A stretch of 64,000 bases of DNA from CAZIRF01 sp964541755 (GTDB lineage Bacteria; Spirochaetota; Spirochaetia; Treponematales; Breznakiellaceae), in contig CAZIRF010000009.1 of NCBI GenBank assembly GCA_964541755.1, positions 17,608 through 81,607 of the forward strand. The letters are read 5' to 3'. A program made the translations under genes and the position numbers. Below, piece by piece: positions 28,517 to 36,392 of the stretch. The stretch's first letter is position 1. The number at the start of each line of letters is the position of its first letter. The notes under the pieces were generated by a model. It was not told where the DNA came from. It saw nothing but the letters and a program-made list of their open reading frames with translations, and made no database searches.

Positions 28517-28579
28517 CATGCGTTTGTCCTGTCGCGATTGCTTCACGCCGTGCTACCATGACTCGGCACAGATCAGTCC

Positions 28580-29491
28580 CTAATCAGGAAGATCCCTAGA
28601 ATTATGGCCCGTCGATGACATTGTGCTGGTACCCTCAGGCCCCCAGCCGAATCGATACGCTTTGACAAACATCGAGAACCAACGCATTGTCTGTATCGCG
28701 CCGAGCGCGGCGACCATGGATCGGACCTCATTATTCCCAACGGAGTCGAAGACCCGATAGCTTTCACTATCTACTTCCCCGAGAACACGATTCTCATCGT
28801 CGAGCACTTGGAAGAGCTGGTCGTTCGACAGGAAGGCGCTCCAGCCGTCTCGGGTCTGCCCTTCAACCCTCAAGAGCTGCATGAGATCGATGAAGCTGCA
28901 ACCAAAAAACCCACTCTTCTCGGTCATTTTATAGTCATGAGCGCAGAAAACCCGCACATGCTTCCCGTTCCACGTTCCCTCGGTCAGTATGAACGGGAGC
29001 CTCTGTTTCATACTTAAGTCCGACTTTAGTACGGGATTAAGGACGATGTCGGTTCCAAGCTGTTTTGCCACTAATTCCTGTTTGGCGTAATATGCAGAGT
29101 TTACCATGCCTTTCCCTGGCACTTTATACCGCATCTCGAAGCGTATTGCGGTCTCCCAGTCGTCGATCAACATCGATCCGCTCAGAAGCAAGAGGCGAGA
29201 TTGTTTCATCAGGAGGTCCGTTATTATTTTATTCTTACCCAGAGAAACGGCCGCGGCAATTACGATTCCCGTGTCCCCTGCCTTCTTGATACTTGGCGTG
29301 GGCCGAAACAGATCAATTAAAGAGCCAGTTACATATTGTGTCGTGTCCACGAACGCGATCGGCCCCTCGGCTCGAACGATCGAATCCCCGACAGGGAAGG
29401 GCCGGCCGCCAGTGTACATCACTGAAGCGCTAACGCAGGAGGCGAGGCACAGTGAGGTAAGGGAAACTAAGTATATCCATCTCGAGATCAT
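28580..29491 (-). CDS. island lipoprotein of unknown function
   Basis: A 303-residue protein with signal peptide and lipobox (LCLASC), codon use and GC lower than the flanking chromosome. The mature part contains ADP-like neutral stretches and no motif I recognise. It lies 18 bp after the stop of the broken secreted-protein gene and 60 bp before the omptin-like gene, all on the minus strand, so the island genes probably form one transcript. It appears intact. Confidence 0.7.
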   Translation of the reverse strand: MISRWIYLVSLTSLCLASCVSASVMYTGGRPFPVGDSIVRAEGPIAFVDTTQYVTGSLIDLFRPTPSIKKAGDTGIVIAAAVSLGKNKIITDLLMKQSRLLLLSGSMLIDDWETAIRFEMRYKVPGKGMVNSAYYAKQELVAKQLGTDIVLNPVLKSDLSMKQRLPFILTEGTWNGKHVRVFCAHDYKMTEKSGFFGCSFIDLMQLLRVEGQTRDGWSAFLSNDQLFQVLDDENRVLGEVDSESYRVFDSVGNNEVRSMVAALGAIQTMRWFSMFVKAYRFGWGPEGTSTMSSTGHNSRDLPD

Positions 29492-29509
29492 CGCATCTCC
29501 AGCTCGCCT

Positions 29510-30682
29510 CTAGAACGCATTCCAAGTATAGACTTTAGTAGGAACGCTGTAGATGGGAACCGTGAAGGAAGGCTCCCATCGATAGTTGATGATTGGGACT
29601 TTAACGCTTAAACCGGCTTTGGCTGTTAGGTCTATCTTCAACTGCGCCGTGCCCACGCCATGAATATCAGGGTACCATCTATTGGGGACATTCTTTGTTG
29701 AGAGGGTGAATTTTAGTTCCTCTCCGGCGGAAGCCTTAAGTCCAATCCAAAATACTTCATTGAAAAGTACCTTGGGTTCTATGAAGACGGTTGGAGTAAT
29801 CGATATTGAGGCTGAGGCCGACTCAAGTCCAGTCGTGGACTTCACGATGACCCAATCACTCGGACCGACATAATATGCAGTATCGTTAAGAATACTGGCG
29901 TCAGAATATAAATCCCCATAAAATGCTGGACACCAGACCTTGAACCACAATACCTTAGACGAGATCCATTCTACGCCATAATTGGCGCCGGCGTGCACCT
30001 CAGCTCCATAGAGTCCACAGAAGGCGAAGCGAGTCTCCATAGACATTTGTAGTGAAGAGCTAAGAGAAACCGGGAACTCTACTCCACCGTCGATCGCGAA
30101 AGTTAACGATAGCACACCTATTTGGATCGGAGGTGAATTGAATAATCTCAAGCTTATCCTCGTAGGCGTTTCCTTGCCGCAGAGAGATCCGGAAGCAGTC
30201 GGTTTTGCTCCGACGCCAGCGTTTATTACTAAATTGGTATCTGCAAGCACATGTGCAGCGACAGCCGCACCACCCTCTATATTCCCCCATGAACATGAAA
30301 AGTAACCAAATAATCCGATATCAACTTTAATACCGTTACTATTTGGAGTGGTTACAGAATACGAAGAATCAATTTCGCCCAAGTCGATTTTTCCGTCCGC
30401 GCCGGTAGTGAATAGAGTCGGGAGGCTTGACGGAGGGACATTGTCGGGATTTGTATACTTAATGCCCAGCAACTTATCAGCTGTAGTGATTACGAATTGC
30501 TCCCATGGAGCGAACTGTACCTTTGATCCATTCCCACCGTCCCCTCCGGTATCGACTCCCGACGATTCCTCTGTCGAAGAGCTCGCATTGCCGGAGCTAA
30601 AAAAATTCTTGATAGTCGAGATAGTCTTCTTATCTGTCAGGTTGATTATTGGCCGATACTTAGCCCATTTTTTCTCAATCAT
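29510..30682 (-). pseudogene. C-terminal part of a broken island protein (beta-rich, unknown)
   Basis: A 390-codon open frame opening MIEKKWAKYRPI, with no signal peptide, then a Gly/Ser-rich linker (SSGNASSSTEESSGVDTGG) and a long beta-strand-rich region with many aromatic/Gly alternations. The frame stays open upstream of this ATG with natural-looking residues (SEYDAQKN) until a stop just upstream, while the neighbouring frame ends in VRCAKKYD. This suggests a frameshift near 30,700-30,715 and that the segment is the C-terminal part of the lipoprotein starting at 31738. It could also be an independent gene overlapping by 8 bp. Confidence 0.55.
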
Positions 30683-30953
30683 ATTTTTTTGCGCATCGTA
30701 CTCGGATCGCGGTCAGGACTTCGCCGATCGAGTCTGGTGGGATCGGTCCATCCTGCACGCTGATAAAGGCCTGTACCATATCCCTCTTCCCCAGTAGCGC
30801 GTTCAAGTAATCTAGCGAGTCCTTCTCTCCTATTGCAGGATCGACGACTCCCCTCACCTGTTCCGGGATAGCGAGCAATAGGGCTCTCGCGGTAAAGTCA
30901 CCCAGGAATTCCGAATCGACAAAGACGAAGCTCACCGCCGGAGCATATTCCAT
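30675..30953 (-). pseudogene. middle fragment of the broken island lipoprotein
   Basis: Residues such as VSFVFVDSEFLGDFTARALL and LNALLGKRDMVQAFISVQDG read as ordinary protein but have no signal peptide or ribosome-binding site. Adding one base to the G10 tract at 30989-30998 (minus strand) joins this frame to the upstream fragment through APRALSDTDTVSMEY. I read it as the continuation of the same gene after a homopolymer frameshift. Confidence 0.6.
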
Positions 30954-31324
30954 GGATACTGTATCTGTATCTGATAGTGCTCTGGGCGCCCCCCCCCCTC
31001 AGACGACCAAGATACTACCTTTTCGTATTTGCCGGTTTGGTTATCAAGGACATAATCTCCGTATACGACTCCCTTACTTATTGATCTTGCGCTCGTATTA
31101 CCTTGGTATTTTGAAATGATCATTTTTCCATCATTGTTAATGCCCATTACTCCATTGGGATATCGCCCATTCGTGTATTGTTCGGGAATCAGTGCGAACA
31201 TCGTCGTGTTTTGATCGTCTTTCGAACTAACGAATGACAAGAAACATGCAGATTCTAATCCTGGCCTGTGATTTATGTTTTTTATATACTCGAGGTCAGG
31301 AAGCGAATCTCCATCGAGGTCCAC
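30932..31324 (-). pseudogene. fragment following the in-frame TAG of the island lipoprotein
   Basis: This frame is the direct in-frame continuation of the lipoprotein start (31325-31738) after a single TAG codon at 31325-31327. It opens VDLDGDSLPDLEYI, a calcium-loop-like segment typical of FG-GAP/thrombospondin-3-like secreted proteins. It runs to a G10 tract, after which the frame gives unnatural sequence and soon stops. No independent start with a ribosome-binding site is visible. Confidence 0.6.
30989..30998. repeat. homopolymer tract C10/G10 inside the island lipoprotein
   Basis: Ten consecutive C on the plus strand (G on the coding strand). A change of one base switches the downstream frame between two open frames, the arrangement seen in phase-variable genes, although sequencing error at the homopolymer is an alternative. 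Confidence 0.75.
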
Positions 31325-31738
31325 CTAGCGTCCAATGGGAATATCGCATACTCCACTAACAAAGGAACCTCCATCGATAGAGAATATCTTGTAGAATATA
31401 TTAATAAAATCGGTATCAATAGATTCGATTTGAATTGTTCCGAATGTGGCCTTTTGGGGTTCATCTGTAAATACAGCCCGACTATCATCGACTAATTGGT
31501 GATTAACATGTCCTAATCGAATGCCAATCACCGCGCCCTTCATGAGTGACGAGTCAGCGGGGTCTGATGGGTCATAGTACACACTACCGCCCATGAAGGC
31601 CATTGCCCTTAGGTGCGACAGGTCGCTCAGATTCGATATGTCATTTAGGTCCCCGGGATTTGCAATATTTTCTGGAGACCAACTACAGGATATTAAGAAT
31701 ATCAAAACAATGAGAGCAAGAGAGAGAACTCTTTTCAT
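31325..31738 (-). pseudogene. N-terminal part of a broken island lipoprotein
   Basis: It begins with signal peptide and lipobox (LIFLISC) and about 120 residues of Asp/Ser-rich mature sequence, preceded by GGAG at a good distance. It ends at TAG after CDIPIGR, and the same frame continues without any other stop for a further 130 codons. With the two downstream frames and possibly the 29510-30682 segment, the ancestral protein would be about 740 residues. A TAG stop has no reason to be recoded here, so a nonsense mutation is the simplest reading. Confidence 0.65.
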
Positions 31739-31763
31739 GAATAAGACTCCGTTCTTTTAGGGC

Positions 31764-31792
31764 ATCTTAGTATATGAAAATGACCATGTCAA
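31764..31792 (-). promoter_or_regulatory. promoter of the accessory-island genes
   Basis: The minus strand reads TTGACA (31787-31792), 17 bp, TAAGAT (31764-31769), about 26 bp before the lipoprotein ATG at 31738. Confidence 0.5.
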
Positions 31793-31812
31793 ATGTAAAA
31801 AGATTAATTTTT

Positions 31813-32107
31813 GAGCCTCTTTCAAAATAGCTAAATTTGCTTTCATTCTACTAAGGGGCGTGGTCTGTTTGGTAGCATTGAAGATACTTCAGTAGTTCAT
31901 TCTTCCTTCGGTTCAGAAAGCCACTTGAGAAATTCAAACTTTCTAGGAAGTAGGGGCAGTCTGTACCAATTACAAGAATGAGGGCATTACTGCTGTCATA
32001 GAACGATAAAATTTGGTTGGCTACATTCAAAGAATCACTTTTTCAAATCAGCCTTTGGAATTGATGTAGTATTTCGATCGTGGAAAGCCTGTTTTTGAAT
32101 GAGGCTC
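31813..32107. mobile_element. 295-bp MITE-like element or IS remnant with terminal inverted repeats
   Basis: The left end reads GAGCCTCTTTCAAAATAG and the inverted right end reads GAGCCTCATTCAAAAACAG, matching at 14 of the first 15 positions. The AT-rich interior has no open frame of note. The same terminus (GAGGCTCTTTCAAAATAGCT) recurs at 63948. No target-site duplication is obvious at the flanks. It marks the right boundary of the low-GC island. Confidence 0.7.
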
Positions 32108-32233
32108 TATACATTGATAACCAAGGGTTTTTCAAACATATCGGGTCTCCACCTCGCAGGGCCGCTCCGGGTTTGAGGGCTCGTATCCCGCGCTGGCCGA
32201 AACCCGTGATAGACGGGGGGGTAGCGGAATAAC
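32108..32233. other. gene-free segment between the element and the uxuB terminator
   Basis: This 126-bp stretch between the element end and the uxuB terminator regains high GC. I see no open frame, promoter or RNA gene in it. A short AAGGGTTTTT string resembles sequence near 46970 in another repeat-bearing gap. Confidence 0.5.
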
Positions 32234-32265
32234 AAAAGGCCCGCGCCTGAGCGCGGGCCTTTTTT
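32234..32265 (-). terminator. Rho-independent terminator downstream of uxuB (bidirectional)
   Basis: Stem GGCCCGCGC / GCGCGGGCC with loop CTGA, flanked by A-run and T-run so that it can work on either strand. It lies 190 bp after the uxuB stop. Confidence 0.85.
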
Positions 32266-32325
32266 ATGGAGCGAGGGGGGGCCGCTACTGGAGAGCCTCA
32301 ATCCAGGGCCTTCGGTGGGCGGTGT

Positions 32326-32401
32326 GGGCAGGGAAGCCATCCCCGCCGATACATTCGTGACCGAAGGGAACATGGAGCGGCGGGGGATGGCTTCCCTGCC
32401 C
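32326..32401. repeat. large hairpin: 23-bp near-perfect inverted repeat
   Basis: The left arm at 32326-32348 begins GGGCAGGGAAGCCATCCCC and the right arm at 32378-32401 is its complement with one extra G. The 29-nt loop has no U-run after it. It lies between the uxuB stop and the terminator and is close to a copy of the GGAAGCTTG intergenic repeat. Confidence 0.8.
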
Positions 32402-32428
32402 GTGCTGGTGAATTGCATGCCCCCCCAC

Positions 32429-32455
32429 CAACAAGCTTCCGGTTACCAGCCTCGG
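32429..32455 (-). repeat. intergenic repeat copy (GGTAACCGGAAGCTTG)
   Basis: On the minus strand the sequence reads CTGGTAACCGGAAGCTTGTT, matching the dispersed intergenic repeat. It directly abuts the uxuB stop codon. Confidence 0.65.
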
Positions 32456-32456
32456 G

Positions 32457-34103
32457 CTACCACTTTGCGCTCACGCGGTCGAGGGTCTTGCGGACGGCGC
32501 CGGGGCCCGCACAGAGCTCGGCGAAGAGGCCTTCGATCTTCTGGCCCAGGCCGGCGCGGTAGAGGTTGCAGGCGAAGAGGTCCGCGCGCGAGAGAATGGG
32601 TTCGAGGCGCTGGTGGACTTCGGCGGCGGGGGGCCGGCGGGTGAGGTCGAGATCGGCAAAGGCGGGGGTGAGCGCGGGGAGGAGCGGATCGGGCGAGAGC
32701 TCGAAGGGTCGCAGGGCGTCGTCCTTGGCGCAGAGGTAGCGCAGCCAGCAGGCGATGGCGAAGGGGATGCCTTCGAGGGCGTCGGTGGAGCGCGCGGGGT
32801 CGTCTGCCCAGGCGCGGATGGTCTGCCCGAAGCGGATGGGGACCTTTTGCGAGGTATCGCAGGCGATGCGCTGGGGGGTGTCGGGCATGAAGGGGTTGGG
32901 TAGGCGGCGTTCCACGACATCGTCGATGAAGGATTTCGGGTCGAGGATGCCGGGGTTGACGACGACGGGGAGGCCCTCGGTGTAGCCGATGCGCTTGACG
33001 AGTTTGACCAGGGCGCTGTCCTTCATTTCGCGGTGGATGGAGGTGTAGCCTAAAAGGCAGCCCGTGACGGCGAGGGCCGTGTGAAGGGGGTTCAAGCAGG
33101 TGGTGACCTTCATGCGCTCGACCTTGTCCACCGTTTCGCGGTCTGCAAAGAGGATGCCGGCCTTTTCCAGGGGCGGGCGGCCGTTGGGGAAGCGGTCTTC
33201 GATGACGAGGTACTGGGCTTCCTCGGCGTTGACGAAGGCGGCCGTCCAGGTCTGGCGGGCGGTGACGATGATCTCGGTATCCTCGAAACCGGCCTTTTTA
33301 AGCATTTCCTGGACGCTTGAGTCCGGGCGGGGGGTGATCTTGTCGATCATGCTCCAGGGGAAGGAGAGCTTTGCGGGGTCTTCGAGCCAAGCGATGAAGT
33401 CGGCGCCGACAAAGCCGTTTGCGTGCCAGGTGCGCGCGACTTCGAAGACGGCGGCCTTGAGCTTGTCGCCGTTGTGCGAGCAGTTGTCCATGCTCACGAG
33501 AGCGAGCGGACCGGCTTGGGCGACGAAGCGGGTAAAGAGGAGGGAGGCGATCGTACCCATCAGGCTGATAGTCTTCTCCGGGCCCCCTTCGATGTCGGCT
33601 TTGACGGCAGAAAGGAGTTCGCCCTTTGCGTCGCGCAGGGAGTAGCCCTTTTCGGTAATCGTGAAGCTGGCCATCTGGAGGCCGGGCGCGATGAAGATTT
33701 CTTTAAGGCGGCGGGTGTCGGGCCCCTGGAGGTCGGTGACGTCGGCGCTCTTGCCAAAGGCGAGGCTCTCTGTTACCGAGGCGACGAGCTTTTTGTCGAT
33801 ACTGCCGTCGGCCTTGAGGGTGACGAGGACGCTCAGGTTGTCAAAAGGGCGGTAGGCCCTTTCGATAATTTCGGCGTCAAAGCCCTCGGCGACGATGATG
33901 CCGGTATCTGCCAAACCCTTGTCGAGGAGCTCCTGGTGAACGGCGGCGGGGAAGGCGCGGAATATGTTGCCGGCCCCGAAGTGGATCCAGGTGGGGGCGC
34001 TGCGGGTACGGGCGCGGACGGCCTCGACGTCGAAGGCGGGGACAGAGAATCCCGCATCCTTCCAGTTCTGCGTCGAATCGGTGCCTTTGAGCAAGAGTTT
34101 CAT
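32457..34103 (-). CDS. uxuB: fructuronate reductase / mannitol dehydrogenase family
   Basis: A 548-residue long-chain dehydrogenase of the mannitol/fructuronate family. A Rossmann-type N-terminal part has THFGAGNIFRAFP-type sequence (HFGAGNIFRA); VSMDNCSHNGDKL is a conserved catalytic-lobe motif; the C-terminal helical domain carries LNPLHTALAVTGCLLGY. It reduces D-fructuronate to D-mannonate with NADH, the step before UxuA. SD GGAGG precedes the ATG. It lies downstream of uxuA in the same operon. It is somewhat longer than E. coli UxuB (about 486). Mannitol dehydrogenase is the alternative, but the uxuA neighbour favours fructuronate. Confidence 0.9.
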   Translation of the reverse strand: MKLLLKGTDSTQNWKDAGFSVPAFDVEAVRARTRSAPTWIHFGAGNIFRAFPAAVHQELLDKGLADTGIIVAEGFDAEIIERAYRPFDNLSVLVTLKADGSIDKKLVASVTESLAFGKSADVTDLQGPDTRRLKEIFIAPGLQMASFTITEKGYSLRDAKGELLSAVKADIEGGPEKTISLMGTIASLLFTRFVAQAGPLALVSMDNCSHNGDKLKAAVFEVARTWHANGFVGADFIAWLEDPAKLSFPWSMIDKITPRPDSSVQEMLKKAGFEDTEIIVTARQTWTAAFVNAEEAQYLVIEDRFPNGRPPLEKAGILFADRETVDKVERMKVTTCLNPLHTALAVTGCLLGYTSIHREMKDSALVKLVKRIGYTEGLPVVVNPGILDPKSFIDDVVERRLPNPFMPDTPQRIACDTSQKVPIRFGQTIRAWADDPARSTDALEGIPFAIACWLRYLCAKDDALRPFELSPDPLLPALTPAFADLDLTRRPPAAEVHQRLEPILSRADLFACNLYRAGLGQKIEGLFAELCAGPGAVRKTLDRVSAKW

Positions 34104-34173
34104 CTGTTCCTCCGGTGGTGGATGTGACGGTCAAACGGGCGGCTTGACAGCCGGCAGCTTGACAGCCGGCGGC

Positions 34174-35247
34174 TCAGCTGCGCGGCCAGGTCTTGGCGCA
34201 GGCTTCCCAAAGCCCGTTCAGGTAGGCGATACCCAGGGCGCGGTCGTAGAGGCCGTAGCCGGGCATGGACTTTTCGTCCCAGATGGCCCGGCCGTGGTCG
34301 GGGCGGATAACCCCGTCAAAGCCCGAATCCCAGAATGCCTTGACGATGGCGAACATGTCCATCGAGCCGTCTGTCGAAAGGTGGGCCGCTTCCTCGAATA
34401 TGCCGGGGGCATGGTGCTTGAGGTTGCGGATGTGGGCGAAGTGGATGCGGCCCTTCAAGGCGTGAATGACGTCGACAAGGTTATTGCCGGGGTTGGACCC
34501 GAGGGAGCCCGTGCACAGGGTAACGCCGTTCTGCTTCTTGTCCACGGCCTTCATCATCTTGAGGAGGTTCTCCTTGTTGGTGATGATGCGCGGGAGCCCG
34601 AAGACGGGCCAGGCGGGGTCGTCGGGGTGGATGGCCATCTTGATATCGTACTTTTCGCAGACGGGCATGATGGCCTTGAGGAAGTAGACGAGGTTGTCGA
34701 AGAGCTTTGCGTCGTCGACATCCTTGTAGCGGGTGAAGAGGTCCTTGATCTTGGAAAGGCGCTCGGGCTCCCAGCCGGGGAGCATGAAGCCGCCCGACTT
34801 CGACTCCATGTGCTCGAAGAGTTTTTCGGGGTCGATAAGGTCAACCTTTTCCTGGTCGTAGGCGAGGACGGTCGAGCCGTCGTCGCGTAGCTTGGCGAGC
34901 TCGGAGCGGGTCCAGTCGAAGACGGGCATGAAGTTGTAGCAGACGAGGTCGATGCCCTCTTTGCCCAGGACTTCGAGGGTCTTGATGTAGTGGTCGATCC
35001 ACTTGTCCCGCTCGCCAGAGCCAATCTTGATGTCGTCGTGGATGTTGACGCTCTCGATGCCGCTTATCTCGAGTCCCACGCGGGCGGCATCGGCCTTGAG
35101 GGCTTTGACGCGCTCAGCTTCCCAGAGTTCGCCGGCCTGCTTGTCGTAGAGGGTGGTGATGACCCCCGTAACGCCGGGAATCTGGCGGATGTATTCGAGT
35201 TTGATTGTGTCGTGGCCCGTACCGAACCAGCGGAATGCCATCTTCAT
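34174..35247 (-). CDS. uxuA: mannonate dehydratase
   Basis: A 357-residue enzyme with the UxuA opening MAFRWFGTGHDTIKL, GVTGVITTLYD, metal-binding stretch KMAIHPDDPAW, TLCTGSLGSNPGNN and HFAHIRNLKH, and VIRPDHGR near the C-terminus. It dehydrates D-mannonate to 2-keto-3-deoxygluconate in hexuronate catabolism. The ATG at 35247 is chosen for GAGG 8 bp upstream; an ATG two codons later is also possible. A strong promoter lies about 70 bp upstream. kduK/eda genes are not in the window, so the pathway continues elsewhere. Confidence 0.95.
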   Translation of the reverse strand: MKMAFRWFGTGHDTIKLEYIRQIPGVTGVITTLYDKQAGELWEAERVKALKADAARVGLEISGIESVNIHDDIKIGSGERDKWIDHYIKTLEVLGKEGIDLVCYNFMPVFDWTRSELAKLRDDGSTVLAYDQEKVDLIDPEKLFEHMESKSGGFMLPGWEPERLSKIKDLFTRYKDVDDAKLFDNLVYFLKAIMPVCEKYDIKMAIHPDDPAWPVFGLPRIITNKENLLKMMKAVDKKQNGVTLCTGSLGSNPGNNLVDVIHALKGRIHFAHIRNLKHHAPGIFEEAAHLSTDGSMDMFAIVKAFWDSGFDGVIRPDHGRAIWDEKSMPGYGLYDRALGIAYLNGLWEACAKTWPRS

Positions 35248-35315
35248 CGCTAATACCTCGTGTGGTGCTCTCGTTCGCCGGCTCTGCAAGGAGTCCCTGT
35301 GCCGACGTTATGAGT

Positions 35316-35345
35316 ATTATAGAGAAATTTGTTGTTTTGTGCCAA
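35316..35345 (-). promoter_or_regulatory. uxuAB promoter
   Basis: The minus strand reads TTGGCA (35340-35345), 18 bp, TATAAT (35316-35321). The predicted start near 35309 gives a leader of about 60 nt ending in the GAGG ribosome-binding site. Confidence 0.7.
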
Positions 35346-35370
35346 TAGGGAAGTGGAACAGTGTTTCATT

Positions 35371-36306
35371 TTACAGGCTGATAGTTTCCTCCGCGCCACG
35401 CCAGCGGGCGATCTTGGCGGCTGCGGCGCTACCGTCCGCGTAGCCGCTCTCCCAGAGGCCCTGCAGCTTGGCGGGGTCGCGTTCCATGCGCGCGAGTCCC
35501 GGCTGGGGTTTGGGCTGGATGACGTATGCGATCCCGTCGCGTTCGAGCGCGTCCAGGTGATCCAGGCATGCGTTGTAACGCTCGTTGCGGGTAAGGAGGG
35601 CCTCGACGAGGGCGGGGTGCTTGCGGTACCAAAGCCGGGCAAGGCCGGGGTGCTTTGTGGGCCCCTTGCGGTAGCCGGCGGGCTGGGTGCGTATGACGAT
35701 GAGCTTTTTTGCCCCCTGTGCGAGGGCCCAGTCGACCGGGAGCGAATCGGAGAGGCCCCCGTCGAGGTACTGGTGCCCGTTGATTTCGACGGGCGGTGAG
35801 ATAAAGGGGAGGGAGCAGGAGGCCTTTGCGACGGCCATGAGCTCCTCGTTGCTGGCGGCCGAAAGGTAGGCGGGCTCGCCGCTTTCGATGTCGGTGGCCA
35901 CGGCGACCCAGCGGGTGGGGTTTTGCCAGAAGGCCGTGAAGTCGAAGGGTTCGAGTTCGAGGGGGAGGGTGCGAAAGATGAAGTCCCAGCCAAAGTACGA
36001 GCCTTCGGTAAAGAGGGGGCGAAGCCCCATATACTCGGGGCGCTGGATGTAGTCGACTACAACGCGCCGGGCCCGGTCCCGTTGGCGCGAGAGGAAGGAC
36101 AGGCCGTGGCTGGCCCCGGCCGATACCCCCGCGACGAGGGGGAATTCGAGCCCTGCGTCCATGAATGCGTCGAGGACGCCGGTGGTGTAGACCCCGCGCA
36201 TGCCGCCGCCTTCGAGGACGAGGGCGGCGGGAATGGTTTCGGGCAGGGATGAAGAAGCGGATACGGGGCCGGTATCGGGAACTTTTGTTGTTTTATCAGT
36301 ATTCAT
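35371..36306 (-). CDS. patatin-like phospholipase
   Basis: A 311-residue protein with the patatin signatures in order: oxyanion loop GGGMRG, nucleophile elbow GVSAGAS and catalytic Asp motif DGGLSDS. FISPPVEINGHQYLDGG and a C-terminal DUF6363-like region (RNERYNACLDHLDALER) match the YjjU branch of bacterial patatins. It would hydrolyse acyl esters of phospholipids. The ATG at 36306 is preferred because -10 TACAAT ends 6 nt before it. The 5' region is divergent from rlmJ, with 86 bp between the start codons. Confidence 0.9.
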   Translation of the reverse strand: MNTDKTTKVPDTGPVSASSSLPETIPAALVLEGGGMRGVYTTGVLDAFMDAGLEFPLVAGVSAGASHGLSFLSRQRDRARRVVVDYIQRPEYMGLRPLFTEGSYFGWDFIFRTLPLELEPFDFTAFWQNPTRWVAVATDIESGEPAYLSAASNEELMAVAKASCSLPFISPPVEINGHQYLDGGLSDSLPVDWALAQGAKKLIVIRTQPAGYRKGPTKHPGLARLWYRKHPALVEALLTRNERYNACLDHLDALERDGIAYVIQPKPQPGLARMERDPAKLQGLWESGYADGSAAAAKIARWRGAEETISL

Positions 36307-36312
36307 GCCGGT

Positions 36313-36318
36313 ATTGTA
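36313..36318 (-). promoter_or_regulatory. -10 element of the patatin gene, leaderless geometry
   Basis: The minus strand reads TACAAT, then 6 nt, then the ATG at 36306. No good -35 is visible at 17-18 bp. Confidence 0.4.
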
Positions 36319-36355
36319 ATGCCTTGTTGCCTTTGGGGCTATGCCTTTTTGCGCC

Positions 36356-36385
36356 TTGTGTTGCCGCCTTGTTGCGTGGCACACT
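36356..36385 (+). promoter_or_regulatory. rlmJ promoter, leaderless geometry
   Basis: TTGTGT (36356-36361), 18 bp, CACACT (36380-36385), then 7 nt to the ATG at 36393. It is weaker than the other examples but has the same spacing. Confidence 0.4.
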
Positions 36386-36392
36386 GCCCCTC

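Noticed and set aside
27512..28546. A functional secreted transcription regulator (omptin-HTH fusion)
   Set aside because: The omptin half lacks its second catalytic pair, the activator half lacks its ATPase, and a signal peptide would export the DNA-binding domain; a recombination scar explains it better.
31325..31327. Recoded stop (readthrough) in the island lipoprotein
   Set aside because: The codon is TAG, not the selenocysteine codon TGA. No pyrrolysine or suppressor context is visible, and two further lesions lie downstream, so decay is simpler.
34142..34180. Short TTGACAGCCGGC tandem repeat between uxuA and uxuB
   Set aside because: Only two to three short copies in a 70-bp gap; no function or wider copies noticed.
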